DNA from: Coriaria nepalensis
Taxonomy: Eukaryota; Streptophyta; Magnoliopsida; Cucurbitales; Coriariaceae
DNA: 64,000 nt
NCBI GenBank assembly: GCA_027186245.1
Contig: CP114499.1
Coordinates: 7,755,001 to 7,819,000 of the forward strand
Reading direction: 5' to 3'
Shown: positions 53,201 through 64,000 of the stretch, one piece after another
Layout: each line of letters begins with the position of its first letter
Position numbering within the stretch: the stretch's first letter is position 1
Notes under the pieces: model-generated
The model's input: only the letters and a program-made list of their open reading frames with translations
The model's database searches: none
Told to the model about the DNA's origin: nothing
Translations under genes and position numbers: made by a program

Positions 53201-55825
53201 TTTGTTTTTGTCTTATGTTTTTGTCTCCAAAATTTCTGCCTGAATCTTATGTTTTTGTCTCCAGGCTCCAGTACCTAACTGGCTCAGAGAGGAAATCAAG
53301 AAAGCCGTTATCACTGGTTCTCCAGTAGACCATCCAAAGGAGGAAACTCAATTTATTGAGGATGAAGGCCTAGATAATTCTTTCATGAATGGTGATCAGG
53401 CAGATAGTAAAAGTATCGATTCATCTAGGTCAACCGAAGAAGAAGATGATGAGGTTTTCTTTTTGTATTTTCTGACTATGAACTATTGATAGTTCTCTCT
53501 TTGGAAAGTTTTCCTTTTGTTTTTGTTATAACCAAAAGGGAATTTCTCCTATTTATTTGAGGTTGCCTGATTTGTGATGCAGGATGATGTAGAAGCTGCT
53601 AAAACTGCAGCAATAAATCTAGAAATCAAACGTGTGCTAACTGAAGTTCTCTTAAAGGTCTCATTCGCATTAAAGTTGTGGTTGTCTCATTTAACTTTTC
53701 ATTCCGTCTAACTTTTATCTTCCTAAAATAGGTTACTGATGAGCTGTTTGATGAAATTGCAACAAAAGTACTTGATGAAGATGATTCGACTGCTCCAGGT
53801 GATTATTTCTTAACCCATAAGCATATTTTTTGAGTGTGTGCAACAAAGGTCAAAAGATATGTCAATGGTTTTATCTCCTTATATCCCTACTCTTTCCACA
53901 TGAATTCAGCCAACCGGAATACTGTTACTTCAAATCAGAAGGAAGCTACTTTTACCCTACCTGCACCTACTCCTAAAGCCTCTGCAAAGGTTCTTATTCC
54001 GTTCAAACCAAAGGAGCAGGAACCTGATACTGATGGCGGTGACAAGTCTAGCTCTAATTCTACTGGAAATGTACTGGGACTTGCAAATTATGACTCTGAT
54101 GAGGATGAGGACAAAGGAAACGGTGAAATCCAGAGTTTGAACATGTCAGATTCAAGTAAAAATTATCATCTTCAGCACTCAAACACCATAAAACTTGTAG
54201 AAAATATGCATGTCACAGTTGGCAATGGCAGTTCTCAAATAGATCAGCAGGAGCACAGTGACCTTCCAACAAATATCAAGAATAATTCTTTTAAAACCAG
54301 TTTGACAGAGTTCAGAAATACTAATTCCACAGCCATCAGTAAGGTGAATGGGGATTTGGTGGATGAAGAAAAGGAGCAAGTGCATACTTCGAAGTCAGAT
54401 GCTAATGGTAAGGATAATGAAATTAAGGTTTCCGGAAGTATCTCAAGGTCAAAGGAGGCTTCAAGCTCAACAGAATTTAAGGCTCCTAAAGAGAATTTCA
54501 ACGAGAAAGAGTCACCAAAAAGTCATCGAGGTAAGGAAACTAAAATGAAAGTAAATAAAGATGACCGGCATGAAAGTAGGACAAGTTCTTCTGGGAAAGA
54601 CAATCTTAAGGAGGTGAAGGAGACGGCTAAGACTAAGAAAGATGAGATTGGGGATGAGAATCGTCAAAGGCAGGATGAAAGGCATCTAAGAAAGGAAAAA
54701 AATTCAGATTGTCAAAAACTCACAAAAGAGAGAAAAAAAGATGATGAAATTAAGCATGGAGAGAGAGCAAAAGAATCCGGATCAAAGAAAAGGTCCACAC
54801 ATTCAGAAACAAGGGATGATCATAAGGAAACAAATAGATCCCAGAGATCAAGTGCTAAAGATATTACTGACAAACGAAGAGAGCAGACAAAGGGGAATGA
54901 GGAAGAGAGATCATTAAGACAAAAAAGCTTGGGTGATTCAAGCAGACACAAGAGTAAACGCTCCCCATCAAACAGTAGGAGAGGCAGAAGCAGCAAAGAA
55001 AACTCAGCTAGTCATGCCAATAGCTCAAGTGACTCTGATGATTCTAGAAGGTTAATTTCTTTGGTCGGAGTATTTTCCCTTGGTCTTAAGTTCTTAACTT
55101 TCCTGTGAGATCTCATGTGGGATATTTTTTAGCAGGAAGCCACGTTCAAGAAAACGCAACTCGTCCCCATCTCCAGTCAGATCCAAAAGAAGGTGCACTG
55201 GATCTTTATAATATTGTCTGAAATTTTATTTTATTCTTGACGTCTTAGTTTCACTTAGTCTCTCATCCTAAGATGGCTACCATCATTTATAGAAAGCTAA
55301 TATTAATATATTATTTATATTCACATTGCTGCTGAACATAAAGAGGGTTTCTGTAGGGACAATTATTTATTCCATCATTTGCTGATCTAGATCAAAATAT
55401 TGTTGGACTAGTTTATGTTAACAAAAACCTTCCCATTGAGTTCTACTGTCCCTGACCAGGAGTATTTCTGTTCTTTGTAAGTTAACTCATCGAATGAGAT
55501 AATGTATGTTTTCATTTATAGACAAGTTTCAAGGTCTCCCCATAGCAAGCATTCTCAACGCAGGCATTCTCCCTATTCTTCTCTAGATTCCACCAGGTAA
55601 AGTAATTATTATGTCTTCCAAAGTTTTTTCGTGTTGATGTTTTTGAAAACATTCACACCCATATTCATAGACTGATTACACCGGTGAAGAATTCTGAATT
55701 TTAGTGTCATCTTTTAACTAATCATCACAGCCAACTCTTTTAACTATGTATATTCTGACAGGGGAAGGAGGTTGAGGTTGAGGTCAAGGTCGAGGTCAAA
55801 ATCACCTGTTAGAAGGAAGAGATGA
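50257..55825 (+). CDS. Proline-rich, RS-tailed nuclear-type protein (At1g70620-like)
   Basis: Twelve exons: 50257-50676, 50909-50960, 51297-51701, 52250-52590, 52666-52866, 53265-53453, 53583-53657, 53732-53798, 53910-55050, 55136-55192, 55522-55596 and 55762-55825; total 3087 nt, 1028 aa with all phases consistent. The N-terminal 140 residues are almost only proline, histidine, serine and glutamine. A conserved-looking segment DEEDWATRARAWADAKAAME-like (actual start NNEEDWATRARAW) follows. Further on are VPNWLREEIKKAV, an acidic patch, AAINLEIKRVLTEVLLKVTD and a long charged Lys/Glu/Asp/Ser region. The end is arginine-serine repeats (RLRSRSRSKSP), as in splicing-associated proteins. The recalled Arabidopsis counterpart is labelled cyclin-related, but no cyclin box is visible. 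A role in RNA processing is inferred only from the RS tail. Confidence 0.88.
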
Positions 55826-56594
55826 TTGGTTAAAAATGGATGGTCCCTAGTTTTGACTCCTGTCATGGTTCACCATAACATGGTCAATAAGCCATGGTGA
55901 TTGTCAATGCCTGCTTAGCTCAAGTTGCCATGTGTGTGAAAGGAAGTTGCTTGAGGGCATACTAATTATGGGTTGTAAACTCGGTTTCGGGCCAATGTGG
56001 CTTTCAATGTATCGAACTTATGGCTTGAGAACTTGATGAATAGTTGTAGTTGTAAAATCAGCCTTGTTTCAAATGTGGCATATATATGTGGTTATTTGAT
56101 TAAAAAGCAATTTCTCCTTGTCCGTATGAAAAGGTTGAGAAAACATTTGAGCTATAAGCTGTGGTTTTTTTCTTTTTTCTAAGGAAATTATTACATGCCG
56201 GATGTTAAAAAGCAGCATGTGATAATAAAATTATCAACAAAATTCCGATGTTGGACGTTTATGTAACGTAAGTCTATGATGTGTGGGTGCAAATATAGTT
56301 TTGTTAAAAAAGTTCAATCCCTCTCTTTAATTTGATGAGAACCAATGCATATGTGCCTTCTGATTGGTAGATTTCAAATGCTTATTAGCCCCACAAAAAT
56401 CCAATTAAACCTCGGTTTCATCAATTCTTGGTAAGAAAAACAAACACTAGGTTGGACAAGCCGGCCGAAGTGAGAGAAAACAAGCAGGTACCATATCAAG
56501 ATTCATTGGCAGCCCTCAATTAATTATGGAAGTAAATTTTCAAATCAAACACTTGTAATCACACAAATTTTTCCAGCAAGCCAGAAGTCCAAAG
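55826..56594. other. Spacer with no recognised gene
   Basis: This 769-bp region contains the 3' UTR of the RS-tailed gene and the promoter of the DUF4228 gene. A 61-codon frame at 55997-56182 has no domain. Confidence 0.6.
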
Positions 56595-57158
56595 ATGCTT
56601 ACAGAGTGTTTCGGGTTTTCTCGAAGAAAGAAAGAAAAGGAAAAATTTGCATCCTCTTTCGATATGATCTTAGATTCAAAGGAGAATGTTCGTGCAGGTG
56701 GGAGTGAAGAGCTGTTTCCTTACGGGGTTCCGGCAGCTAAATTGATCGAGAAATACCCTGGAATGTGCATTGTCCGGCCGGAAGTTTTTGAGTCTCCTCA
56801 TGAATCTCTCATATGCCCAGAAGAGAATCTATTGTCCGGTCAGAAATACTACATTGTACCCTTTACAGCGTTTCAGATACTGAAGAGAAATCACTCCCGG
56901 AAAGATGAGAATGTTGAAGACTCTGGTGAAAGGAATGAGGTCGGTGTTGGTGATGTGGAAGTTCCAAATGTTGAGGATATGCTTTGCCGGGCGAAAGAAT
57001 TTTACATTTGTAGGGAAAGGTGGTCACGATGTTTGCAAAGAAGGTCAAGAGCGAAGGCAGGAAGTAGAAGCTTTGTTCCTCCACTTCCAAGGGCAAGGAG
57101 TTTTCAAGCATATAGCTGGGAGCCTAGGTTGGTTTCCATTGAAGAGCTTTCTCCATGA
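56595..57158 (+). CDS. DUF4228 (PADRE) domain protein
   Basis: Single-exon gene of 187 aa. The central block SEELFPYGVPAAKLIEKYPG, then MCIVRPEVFESPHESLICPE and the start of the next conserved segment NLLSGQKYYIVPFTAFQIL (about 37-95) is the DUF4228 pattern: N-terminal ligand-like strand, a tract of hydrophobic and proline residues, then the LxxGxxYYIVP signature. The C-terminal third is basic (RRSRAKAGSRSFVPPLPRAR). DUF4228/PADRE proteins are plant-specific, often induced by stress or pathogens; biochemical function is not known. The basic N-terminus (RRKKEKEK) has no clear myristoylation glycine. The assignment is to the family only. Confidence 0.85.
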   Translation: MLTECFGFSRRKKEKEKFASSFDMILDSKENVRAGGSEELFPYGVPAAKLIEKYPGMCIVRPEVFESPHESLICPEENLLSGQKYYIVPFTAFQILKRNHSRKDENVEDSGERNEVGVGDVEVPNVEDMLCRAKEFYICRERWSRCLQRRSRAKAGSRSFVPPLPRARSFQAYSWEPRLVSIEELSP

Positions 57159-58937
57159 CTTCTTTTCATACCATATTTTATCTTACCATTCCATATATAT
57201 GCTCGTATCGATCTAACCCATTTTACCACCTCTATATTTGACTTTACTAATACAATTAATGTTCTCCATCAAAGTTCGCATGCAAAACCAGAAGTCTTTT
57301 TATATGTTGGTGACAGTGATGACTGATGAGTTACCTTTTGACAATTGAAAAAGGAGAGGTCAAGCGTTACTGGGCCTGGAATACTAAAAGTAGACGACTG
57401 GGCTGGACTGGCTAAAGGAAAGTACTAGGCCCAAAATTGCACTTATCTGCTTCTGTGTAAATTAAAACAGGGGGAGACAGGCCCGGGCCCAATCTATTTC
57501 CTTAAAACAGATAAGTGTCTCCGTTATTGTATATGTTTAGTTAATATTCCAGTCATTTCTACTACTTTTTCATTCTCACGTTGATCGAAAACAATTTTAT
57601 TGATTTTCATAAAAAGTGAGGATGAGTGAAATTACCATGAGGCCCATTAGACAGATTACTCATTTTCTAAAATTTATTCTGCAAACTGTCATTTCCAGTC
57701 ATTGCATCAATCTTCATAGTTCATACCACCTAGGAAGTAGGAATGATAACTAAACAAGCTGATGCTTTGTAGCAAAAACTCGTGGATGAAGCCCATCGGC
57801 CCACCCGTCATTCCTCCACCACATTAATGGACCATACGCGCCTGGGGCCCACCACAAAACCCAATCAGCTTCGCCAATAGGACCGCCACACGTAAAAGTA
57901 ACTGACGAACTAGTGGGCCCCGGTCACATACATTGGAATCTATGTATTACCCAAAAAACGGTTAAGGAAAAATATCCAGAAACCAGAATCAGTTTCCATG
58001 TCTGATGCTTTCCTGACTCCTGGGCCCACACGCCTTAACAGAGAGATGAGAGAGAGACTCCGTGTGTGTTGTGTGTGGGCTAGAATAACTAATTTGGTGG
58101 GATCCACATAAGTACTTAATGTTAAATGAGTAAAATAATTAAATAAAAATCATAACCCAAACGACAAGTGAACGAACGCTTCCCAATTCTCACCAGATCC
58201 ATTCTCGGCTCGACTTGAACACGTCAGCACTGCACAGAAAGTGTCGACCTGCATCATCGCCACGTGTAAGAGATGGTGGTGACACGCATAGATTAAGACA
58301 CGACCAGAAAACCGGGAAATTTGGAATTTAGGATCTGGGACCCACTGAAAGAAGTAAATAAGTCAATATTATATATATGAGAAAATTTGTTAAAACAAAT
58401 TAATGGAGTAGAGTCTGGGCAGAATAAGACCAACGCCAACGTGGCGTGTTTTAAAAATTAAAAGGACAATTTAAAATCTATATTAATTATTATATTATGT
58501 AATTCAACCTTTAGATTTTAGATGTTAATTATTTCTTCTAACTAATTTTAAGTGATAATAAAATTATATATTATATATTTTCTTATTTAAATTTAATATA
58601 TTTAAAATTATGAATATTATTTTTAAATATAAATAAATAAAATAGAGTCAGAAAATTTCCCTCATACTCTTTATAATATCCATCAACTTACATGTTATTA
58701 TGACAGCATGCTTAGAAATTTGAAAGCAAAATAATACTCTTTTTTTTTCTTTTTATTACCAATATTCATTTTAAATAATTATTTTTTTTTACTATTTTTG
58801 CTTTTTTAATTAACATACTATAAATACGAGGCAAAGTGTTCGATGCCTTACTTGGCTTGAAGACATACTACACCAGATTTTTGATCCTACTCTCTCCTCT
58901 CTCATAATCTTTAACTGATCTTTTCTCAGTCGGAAGC
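57159..58937. other. Spacer with GGCCCA motifs
   Basis: About 1.8 kb without a gene. Many TGGGCC/GGCCCA motifs occur near 57370-57500 and 57790-57925, including a palindromic GGCCCGGGCCC at 57481-57491. Below this the sequence is AT-rich. CT-rich sequence near 58885-58920 is probably the leader of the PB1 gene. Confidence 0.55.
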
Positions 58938-59745
58938 ATGGTAGTTGGATCCGGAAATTCCCCCAGACCTTCCACCACCACAAGCGCCGCCTCAGCCACC
59001 ATCAAGTTCCTCTGCAGCTACGGCGGCAAGATCATCCCTCGCTATCCAGACGGAAAACTCCGTTACGTTGGAGGCGAAACGCGTGTCCTCGCTGTTGACC
59101 GCTCCATTTCTTTTTCTGGTGATTAGTTATTTCCATATCTAATCTTTCTTATACCTAGATCTCTGCTATTCCTAATTTCTGCTTCGAAGCTAAAACTAGC
59201 GTTTGAGCTTACTATCGCTGTTTCAATTTTATACAGAGCTGCTATTCATAATTTCTTTTCCGTTTACAGAGCTGTTGTTGAAGCTGAGAGAGCTGTGCAG
59301 AATGTCGGTGACTCTTCGTTGTCAGTTTCCGGCAGAAGATTTAGACGCACTCGTATCGATCACCTCCGACGAGGATCTGGCCAACATCATCGACGAATAT
59401 GAACATCAAATATTAGACTCGTCGTCTTTGCTAAAGATCAGAGCCTTCCTTTCTCTCCCTAAATCCGTCAAACGAATTTCTCCCCCAAATTCTCCACCCA
59501 GCTCCGCCTCTTCATCGCCAAAATCGTCGTCCCCGACCGCAATCGCCATAGCCGCCGCCGACTCTACTTTCTCTCCGAGAGTATCAAATCAGATTTCCAA
59601 TAACTACTACCGTAGCTTTCGTCAGATTCCTCCGGCGATGAATTATCTGACCTACAGAGAGAAATGTACGTTGAAGAGTCCTGGATGTGCCTATCATGCT
59701 TATGGAAACCCTAGCCCCATCCACAACGGAAACTACTGGCAATAG
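58938..59745 (+). CDS. PB1 (octicosapeptide/Phox/Bem1p) domain protein
   Basis: Two exons, 58938-59118 and 59270-59745; total 657 nt, 218 aa. The PB1 domain begins TIKFLCSYGGKIIPRYPDGK (about 21-40), typical of plant PB1 proteins with the conserved lysine near residue 23, then LRYVGGETRVLAVDRSISF and LRELCRMSVTLRCQFPAED. The acidic OPCA-like motif ITSDEDLANIIDEYE (91-105) is present, so both faces for head-to-tail association exist. A serine/proline-rich low-complexity tail follows. The family is plant-enriched and mediates protein-protein contacts; no enzyme domain is attached. The position fits the recalled Arabidopsis gene At1g70640, which closes the conserved block. Confidence 0.92.
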
Positions 59746-62233
59746 CAAAATGCCACGAACTCTTAAGGAAGAAGCAGAACCAGAGAAATTCATACAAAAA
59801 TACATGGGGACAAAAAAAAAAAACCTATATGCCAAATGCAAAACGGAAGTATCTTACGATTGTAAAATAGTAGCTAAGAAATTGCTTTTTTTGATGGCGG
59901 TTCGCCATTAATGAAGTTTCAAACTAATATCGCTCAACGAAACAACCCACACATCATTTTCTGGACAAATTATCTCTATTATTCGATAAGGTTTCTACTT
60001 TTTTGATTTGTACAAGCTGCAGCTAATGCACATCCAAAAAAGTATTCGAACGTTGTCGTTTTCTGGTAGGTCATAGGTCCAGCAGTATATGCAGGCAACG
60101 CTTCATGTCGTTTTGTCCTTCAGCAACGAGAAGTTATCCGTTTTGCGTTTCAGTTCTCAAGACACTTATCCTTTACCGCCCCATTACTATACGTACGTGT
60201 CTTCATGCACTGCATGATCTTAATTGCATGGTTAAAATTAACGTAACTTTTGAGTTTGCAGGTTTTCGCTACCTAGGAAAGTAAAAGATGGAGTAATTAT
60301 AAATCTATATATATATATATATATATATATCATATATCATATATCATATATGGAGCTGGGAAGAATAGACTGATGGGTACATATTTCCCTGATATTTTTA
60401 GAAATTTGATTAGAGATGATCTATAGGGGGGGGCCATGACAAAGCTGGTGTTGTTGGTGATAGATGGGTGTGTGTTTGGACGAGATAATAGATCAACTGC
60501 AGGGTGGAAGCTAAGCACATCAAAAAGATAGTAGCTTTTGGAATGGATGTGGAGAAGATGAGACGAGGGGGGACCAAATGACTAGGACTACTAGATTGGG
60601 ACAGAAAATGGTCCTCTCTTTGAATGAAACAATGAAAACTAAGCTCTCTTTAATGGAGTTCACTGGTTAAAGGGAATTTGGCTATATATGTACATGAAAG
60701 GAATAAAAGAGTGGGTCAACAAAGGGGAAAGATAACCAAAGAATTGAGAGAAAGGTACGAGATTATTTTTAGAAAGTAATTTTTGTAAATAGCGACATGT
60801 CGACTTTAAAGGAAGACAAGCTGGTAATAGGTGCCGACAATGATGCAAGTACTTATATGATATATATACCTTCCACGATAACGGTAAGATTCCAATCCCA
60901 TTTTAGATTTTGTTATTGTTCATGCCCCCCTCAATTGCTCAATAAGGTCGAAGGGTTTAATATAAATAAATATATATAATTTTTTTTATATTTATTTATT
61001 TTAATTATATATAATTTTAACATAATATATATAATCAAATAATATCAAATTAACATAAATAATTGAGTTATTGATCATAAATATTATTTAATCAAAATTT
61101 TGTGACCGAATAATATTTTATTTATTTATTTATTTATATATATTATTTTTTAAAAGGTAATAAGAGGCTAATAATTGAAGTTTTTAACGAGATATATGGA
61201 TAAAATTAAAAATATTTATATCTGATTTTTTAAATTTAATTTAATTTTAATTAATATAATACCTTTTTAAAAGTTTAGCTAATCAAAATTAACTTAGATC
61301 CGGCATCCTATTTTTTATTATAATATTTAGATTAATTTTAAATAAAAATTTTTTTATTATGAGAGAAGGTAAAGAAAAATATTAATAAAGAGAAAAGAGA
61401 AAAATAATAAAAAGTGAGTGATAATAAATAATATTAAAATAATAATAATAATTTAAAAATATTATAATAATTTTTTAAATTTTTTAAAAAAAATATTATA
61501 ATAAAATAAAATAAAATGATATACTTTTTTTTTTAATTATTTTTTACTTAAATTCTTTAAAATGATAATTAATAAGAAATTTGATAGAATCCGAATAAAT
61601 AGTTCAAATTTAGGTTTTGGTGATAAGACCTGAAATGAAGTTCACTGTCGCCATTTCTTATCTTTTCGACATTAAATTACGCAGACAACCAATCGTTTTC
61701 TCTTTCTCCCATTCATCTCATCTTTATCCAAACATCGTTTTGTTTCAATTTAATTAGAGTAATTTTTTTCTGTTAAAAAAAATTAAATATTATTATAATT
61801 ATAAAAATTAATTTAATTTTATATATAATTATAATAAAATTTAATTCACTTTATTTTATTTGTCAAAGATAACATAATAATGGAGTTATTAAATAAATAA
61901 TTGATGGGAAGAAATAGTATCATCTAGTTATGATCATGTGTGTGGATCATCATGAGTAGTGCAATGATGTGAACAAATGACTATGACCATCATGTATTGC
62001 AACATGCTCCTACCTAGGCCCTACCTCATATATCAACCAAATATTTTTGTATCTAATTTAATAAATAAAATAAAATTATAAATAAATTATCTGAAAAATA
62101 TTGTAACTTTATTACAATAGATTACATCAATTACATGCAAGATGTTAAATTAATGCAAGGCAAGAGTATGTACATGTTAATCTTGTAACACCAACTCCAA
62201 CCTGAACATAAACCAAACGACAACAGAAAGTAC
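59746..62233. other. AT-rich spacer with microsatellites
   Basis: About 2.5 kb with no gene. A (TA)n run lies at 60308-60330, followed by CATATATCATATAT units; 60970-61560 is extremely AT-rich with A/T runs and TTTATTTATTTA motifs. A 62-codon frame at 60660-60848 and others have no domain. The right end should be the 3' UTR of the NPH3-type gene. Confidence 0.6.
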
Positions 62234-64000
62234 TTAACTAAAATTCTTCTCACTTCCATTTCTACTATTATTAGACCATAACTTACTCAACATTCTCTTG
62301 GGTCGAGTTGGAATCGAGCAAAAACCCTTAAACTTAAAAGACTTCCCGTTAATTGTATCCGGGTTTATATAAACATCATCCAAATCATCGTCCTCGGCTA
62401 GCTTCATCCTCAAAGTAGAGCTTGAAATCTTCGATTTTGAGGACTTGAGACCTGTTACACTCCATTGATCATCGGCCGGAATAGAAATGGTGGTGCTTAA
62501 TGGTCCTGGTTGGCCTTTAGTCGGATCGATATTATGAGTGGCTAAAAGGGCTTTTAAGTTGCTCGAAAGCTCAGTTACTTTCCCGCCACCCATTGCCGCC
62601 CGGGCTTGCTCGAAAAATAAAACTTGGATCACCACTCTTAATGGCAATCGCTCGTTTTGAGCCGCTTCCATACATGCCTCCATCGATAGCTTCTTGCAGT
62701 CTAGCGCTCGGCATAGTCGCTTCCTTTCCGTCTTGCTAAGTTCGGGGTGTGCCTGGATTAATATTTAACATAATCAACAAATAAAATCTTTATTATTAAA
62801 AAATTAATAATAATAAATAAATAAATAAATAAATAAATAGAGATGTAGACTCAAGTTAAAATTCTAGTGGGTCATGCTATAATTCGAACTGCTATTAAAT
62901 AATGAGAACGACAGATTATCTACCTGTGAAATTGCCCCACATCTTAGTGATTTTTCTTTTTCAACCTACAGTTTATAATTATTGAGCTAATGCCTCACCT
63001 TGTCATCCTAAGTATATATTTAAGGGACGTTTTTATTTTACCTTGAGATAAATGTCAATAGCTCTGTATAGATCATCATGATCAAGCCTAGAGAACTCAG
63101 GAACAGCCTCAGCAATTGAAGTAAACTTAGACAAAGGCAAATTCACATCTCTAGCAATCTCTTGTAAATACCGATCCACAATTTTCGCCACTTTCAATCT
63201 TGAGCTATGAGAGGCCGAAGAAGATCTCCGGCTCTCTTGTAACAACTCAAAGTCTATATTCTCGGCCGAACGGGACCTTCTCCTTCTTTCAAAACCGATT
63301 ATCTTCTTCGATCTAACCGGACTTGTAGGAGGACTCTGTCCTTGTAACTTGAACTGTTCGATAATCTTTATAGCTATATCCACGTCGTAAACTAACTCGC
63401 TCGATTCGGATAGAGATGGGATCAACAAATCCGTAGCCGTTGCTTCCTCTAACTGAATCCCAACTCTTCTTGCCAGCTCCATCTTTGAAGAACTAGATGC
63501 ATTTAGAATGTTAGCTGCTTTTAATAGCTTGAGCAAGAAGCTACAAGAAACTGAACCTCTCTCGGGCGGAAGAAGGCTTATTATAGATTCCAATACTAAC
63601 CTATGCTTCGAGGGGATCTCATTTGAAGATTCAGAATCAGATTCAGAAGAACCCAATTGCTTACTAATTTTATAATTGTTAGATACTTTTGGTAACCATC
63701 TCGAGGCGTAGATTTTCAATGCATCGCCTATAAGACTAGACGAAATCTTCATACCGGATTTGATTCCAATCATTGTTCTCCAATAAAGATCTATGCTCAA
63801 TTCGGCGATGTCTTCGGCCCACCACCCTTTGTAGGAGGAGGCTCCATTACAAGAGAGGTTATCATCTCTAGTAAGCCTTCTAGAATGGCTATGAGAAAGG
63901 CTTACCTTTGAGGGGTGAGTTATGACCTTTGAGGCGATGGCTTCAATGCAGCGGCTCGTTATTTGAAGATCTTCGGACCATAAGGGAAAGGCCTTGGTTG
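62234..64000 (-). CDS. NPH3-family BTB protein, C-terminal part
   Basis: Partial gene on the minus strand; the N-terminal BTB end would lie beyond 64000. Exons: from the window edge to 63042, and 62234-62752. The upstream exon is open from 64000 inward and begins with SEDLQITSRCIEAIASKVI. Typical NPH3-domain blocks are SLIGDALKIYASRWLPKV, HRLVLESIISLLPPERGSVS, FLLKLLKAANILNASSSSK and the signature HDDLYRAIDIYLK (with the conserved tyrosine) joined to AHPELSKTERKRLCRALDCK and AAQNERLPLRVVIQVLFFEQ. Members act as adaptors of CUL3 ubiquitin ligases at the plasma membrane in phototropin and auxin-transport responses. The tail after GGGKVTELSSNLKALL is variable. Which of the family's subgroups it belongs to cannot be settled without the missing half. 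Confidence 0.93.

Overview
This is nuclear DNA from a flowering plant, most likely a eudicot. Genes are split by many short AT-rich GT-AG introns, the proteins are plant-specific families or plant versions of eukaryotic ones, and the spacers hold microsatellites, degraded transposons and pseudogenes. I cannot name the species. Nothing prokaryotic, viral or CRISPR-like was found.

Layout, left to right: the 3' part of a lipase-like alpha/beta hydrolase (+); about 4 kb of repeat-rich spacer; a TAA1/TAR1-type tryptophan aminotransferase (+); the AP-1 clathrin adaptor mu subunit (-); a 1.75 kb inverted-repeat (Mutator-like/foldback) element with a 9-bp target duplication; a LysM receptor-like kinase of the LYK3 type (-); a broken class III peroxidase (+); a PRS3/PRS4-type ribose-phosphate pyrophosphokinase with one frameshift (-); a peroxisomal glutamate:glyoxylate aminotransferase (+); a SIAMESE-related CDK inhibitor similar to SMR6 (+); an F-box/Sel1-repeat protein (+); a collapsed ARMADILLO-REPEAT-ONLY pseudogene (-); a MATE transporter (+) followed by a decayed MATE copy (+); ribosomal protein L27a (-), head to head with a plastid ABCB26/TAP1-like transporter (+); a large proline-rich/RS-tailed protein (+); a DUF4228 (PADRE) protein (+); a PB1-domain protein (+); and the 3' part of an NPH3-family gene (-).

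Exon structures were worked out by hand from splice sites, reading phase and protein family likeness. For most complete genes the exon lengths sum to an intact frame and to a protein of the length expected for the family (AP-1 mu 428 aa, GGT 481 aa, L27a 146 aa, ABCB26-like 704 aa).

The genes do not form one pathway. Their common thread is conserved order: many have their recalled Arabidopsis counterparts clustered in three duplicated parts of chromosome 1 (around At1g10700-10740, At1g23290-23330 and At1g70560-70640). The window therefore looks like one relatively intact copy of an ancestral eudicot segment. I found no convincing new biological system. The items most worth a second look are the PRS frameshift and the duplicated start-codon region of that gene, the long-armed inverted-repeat element, and the three gene relics.
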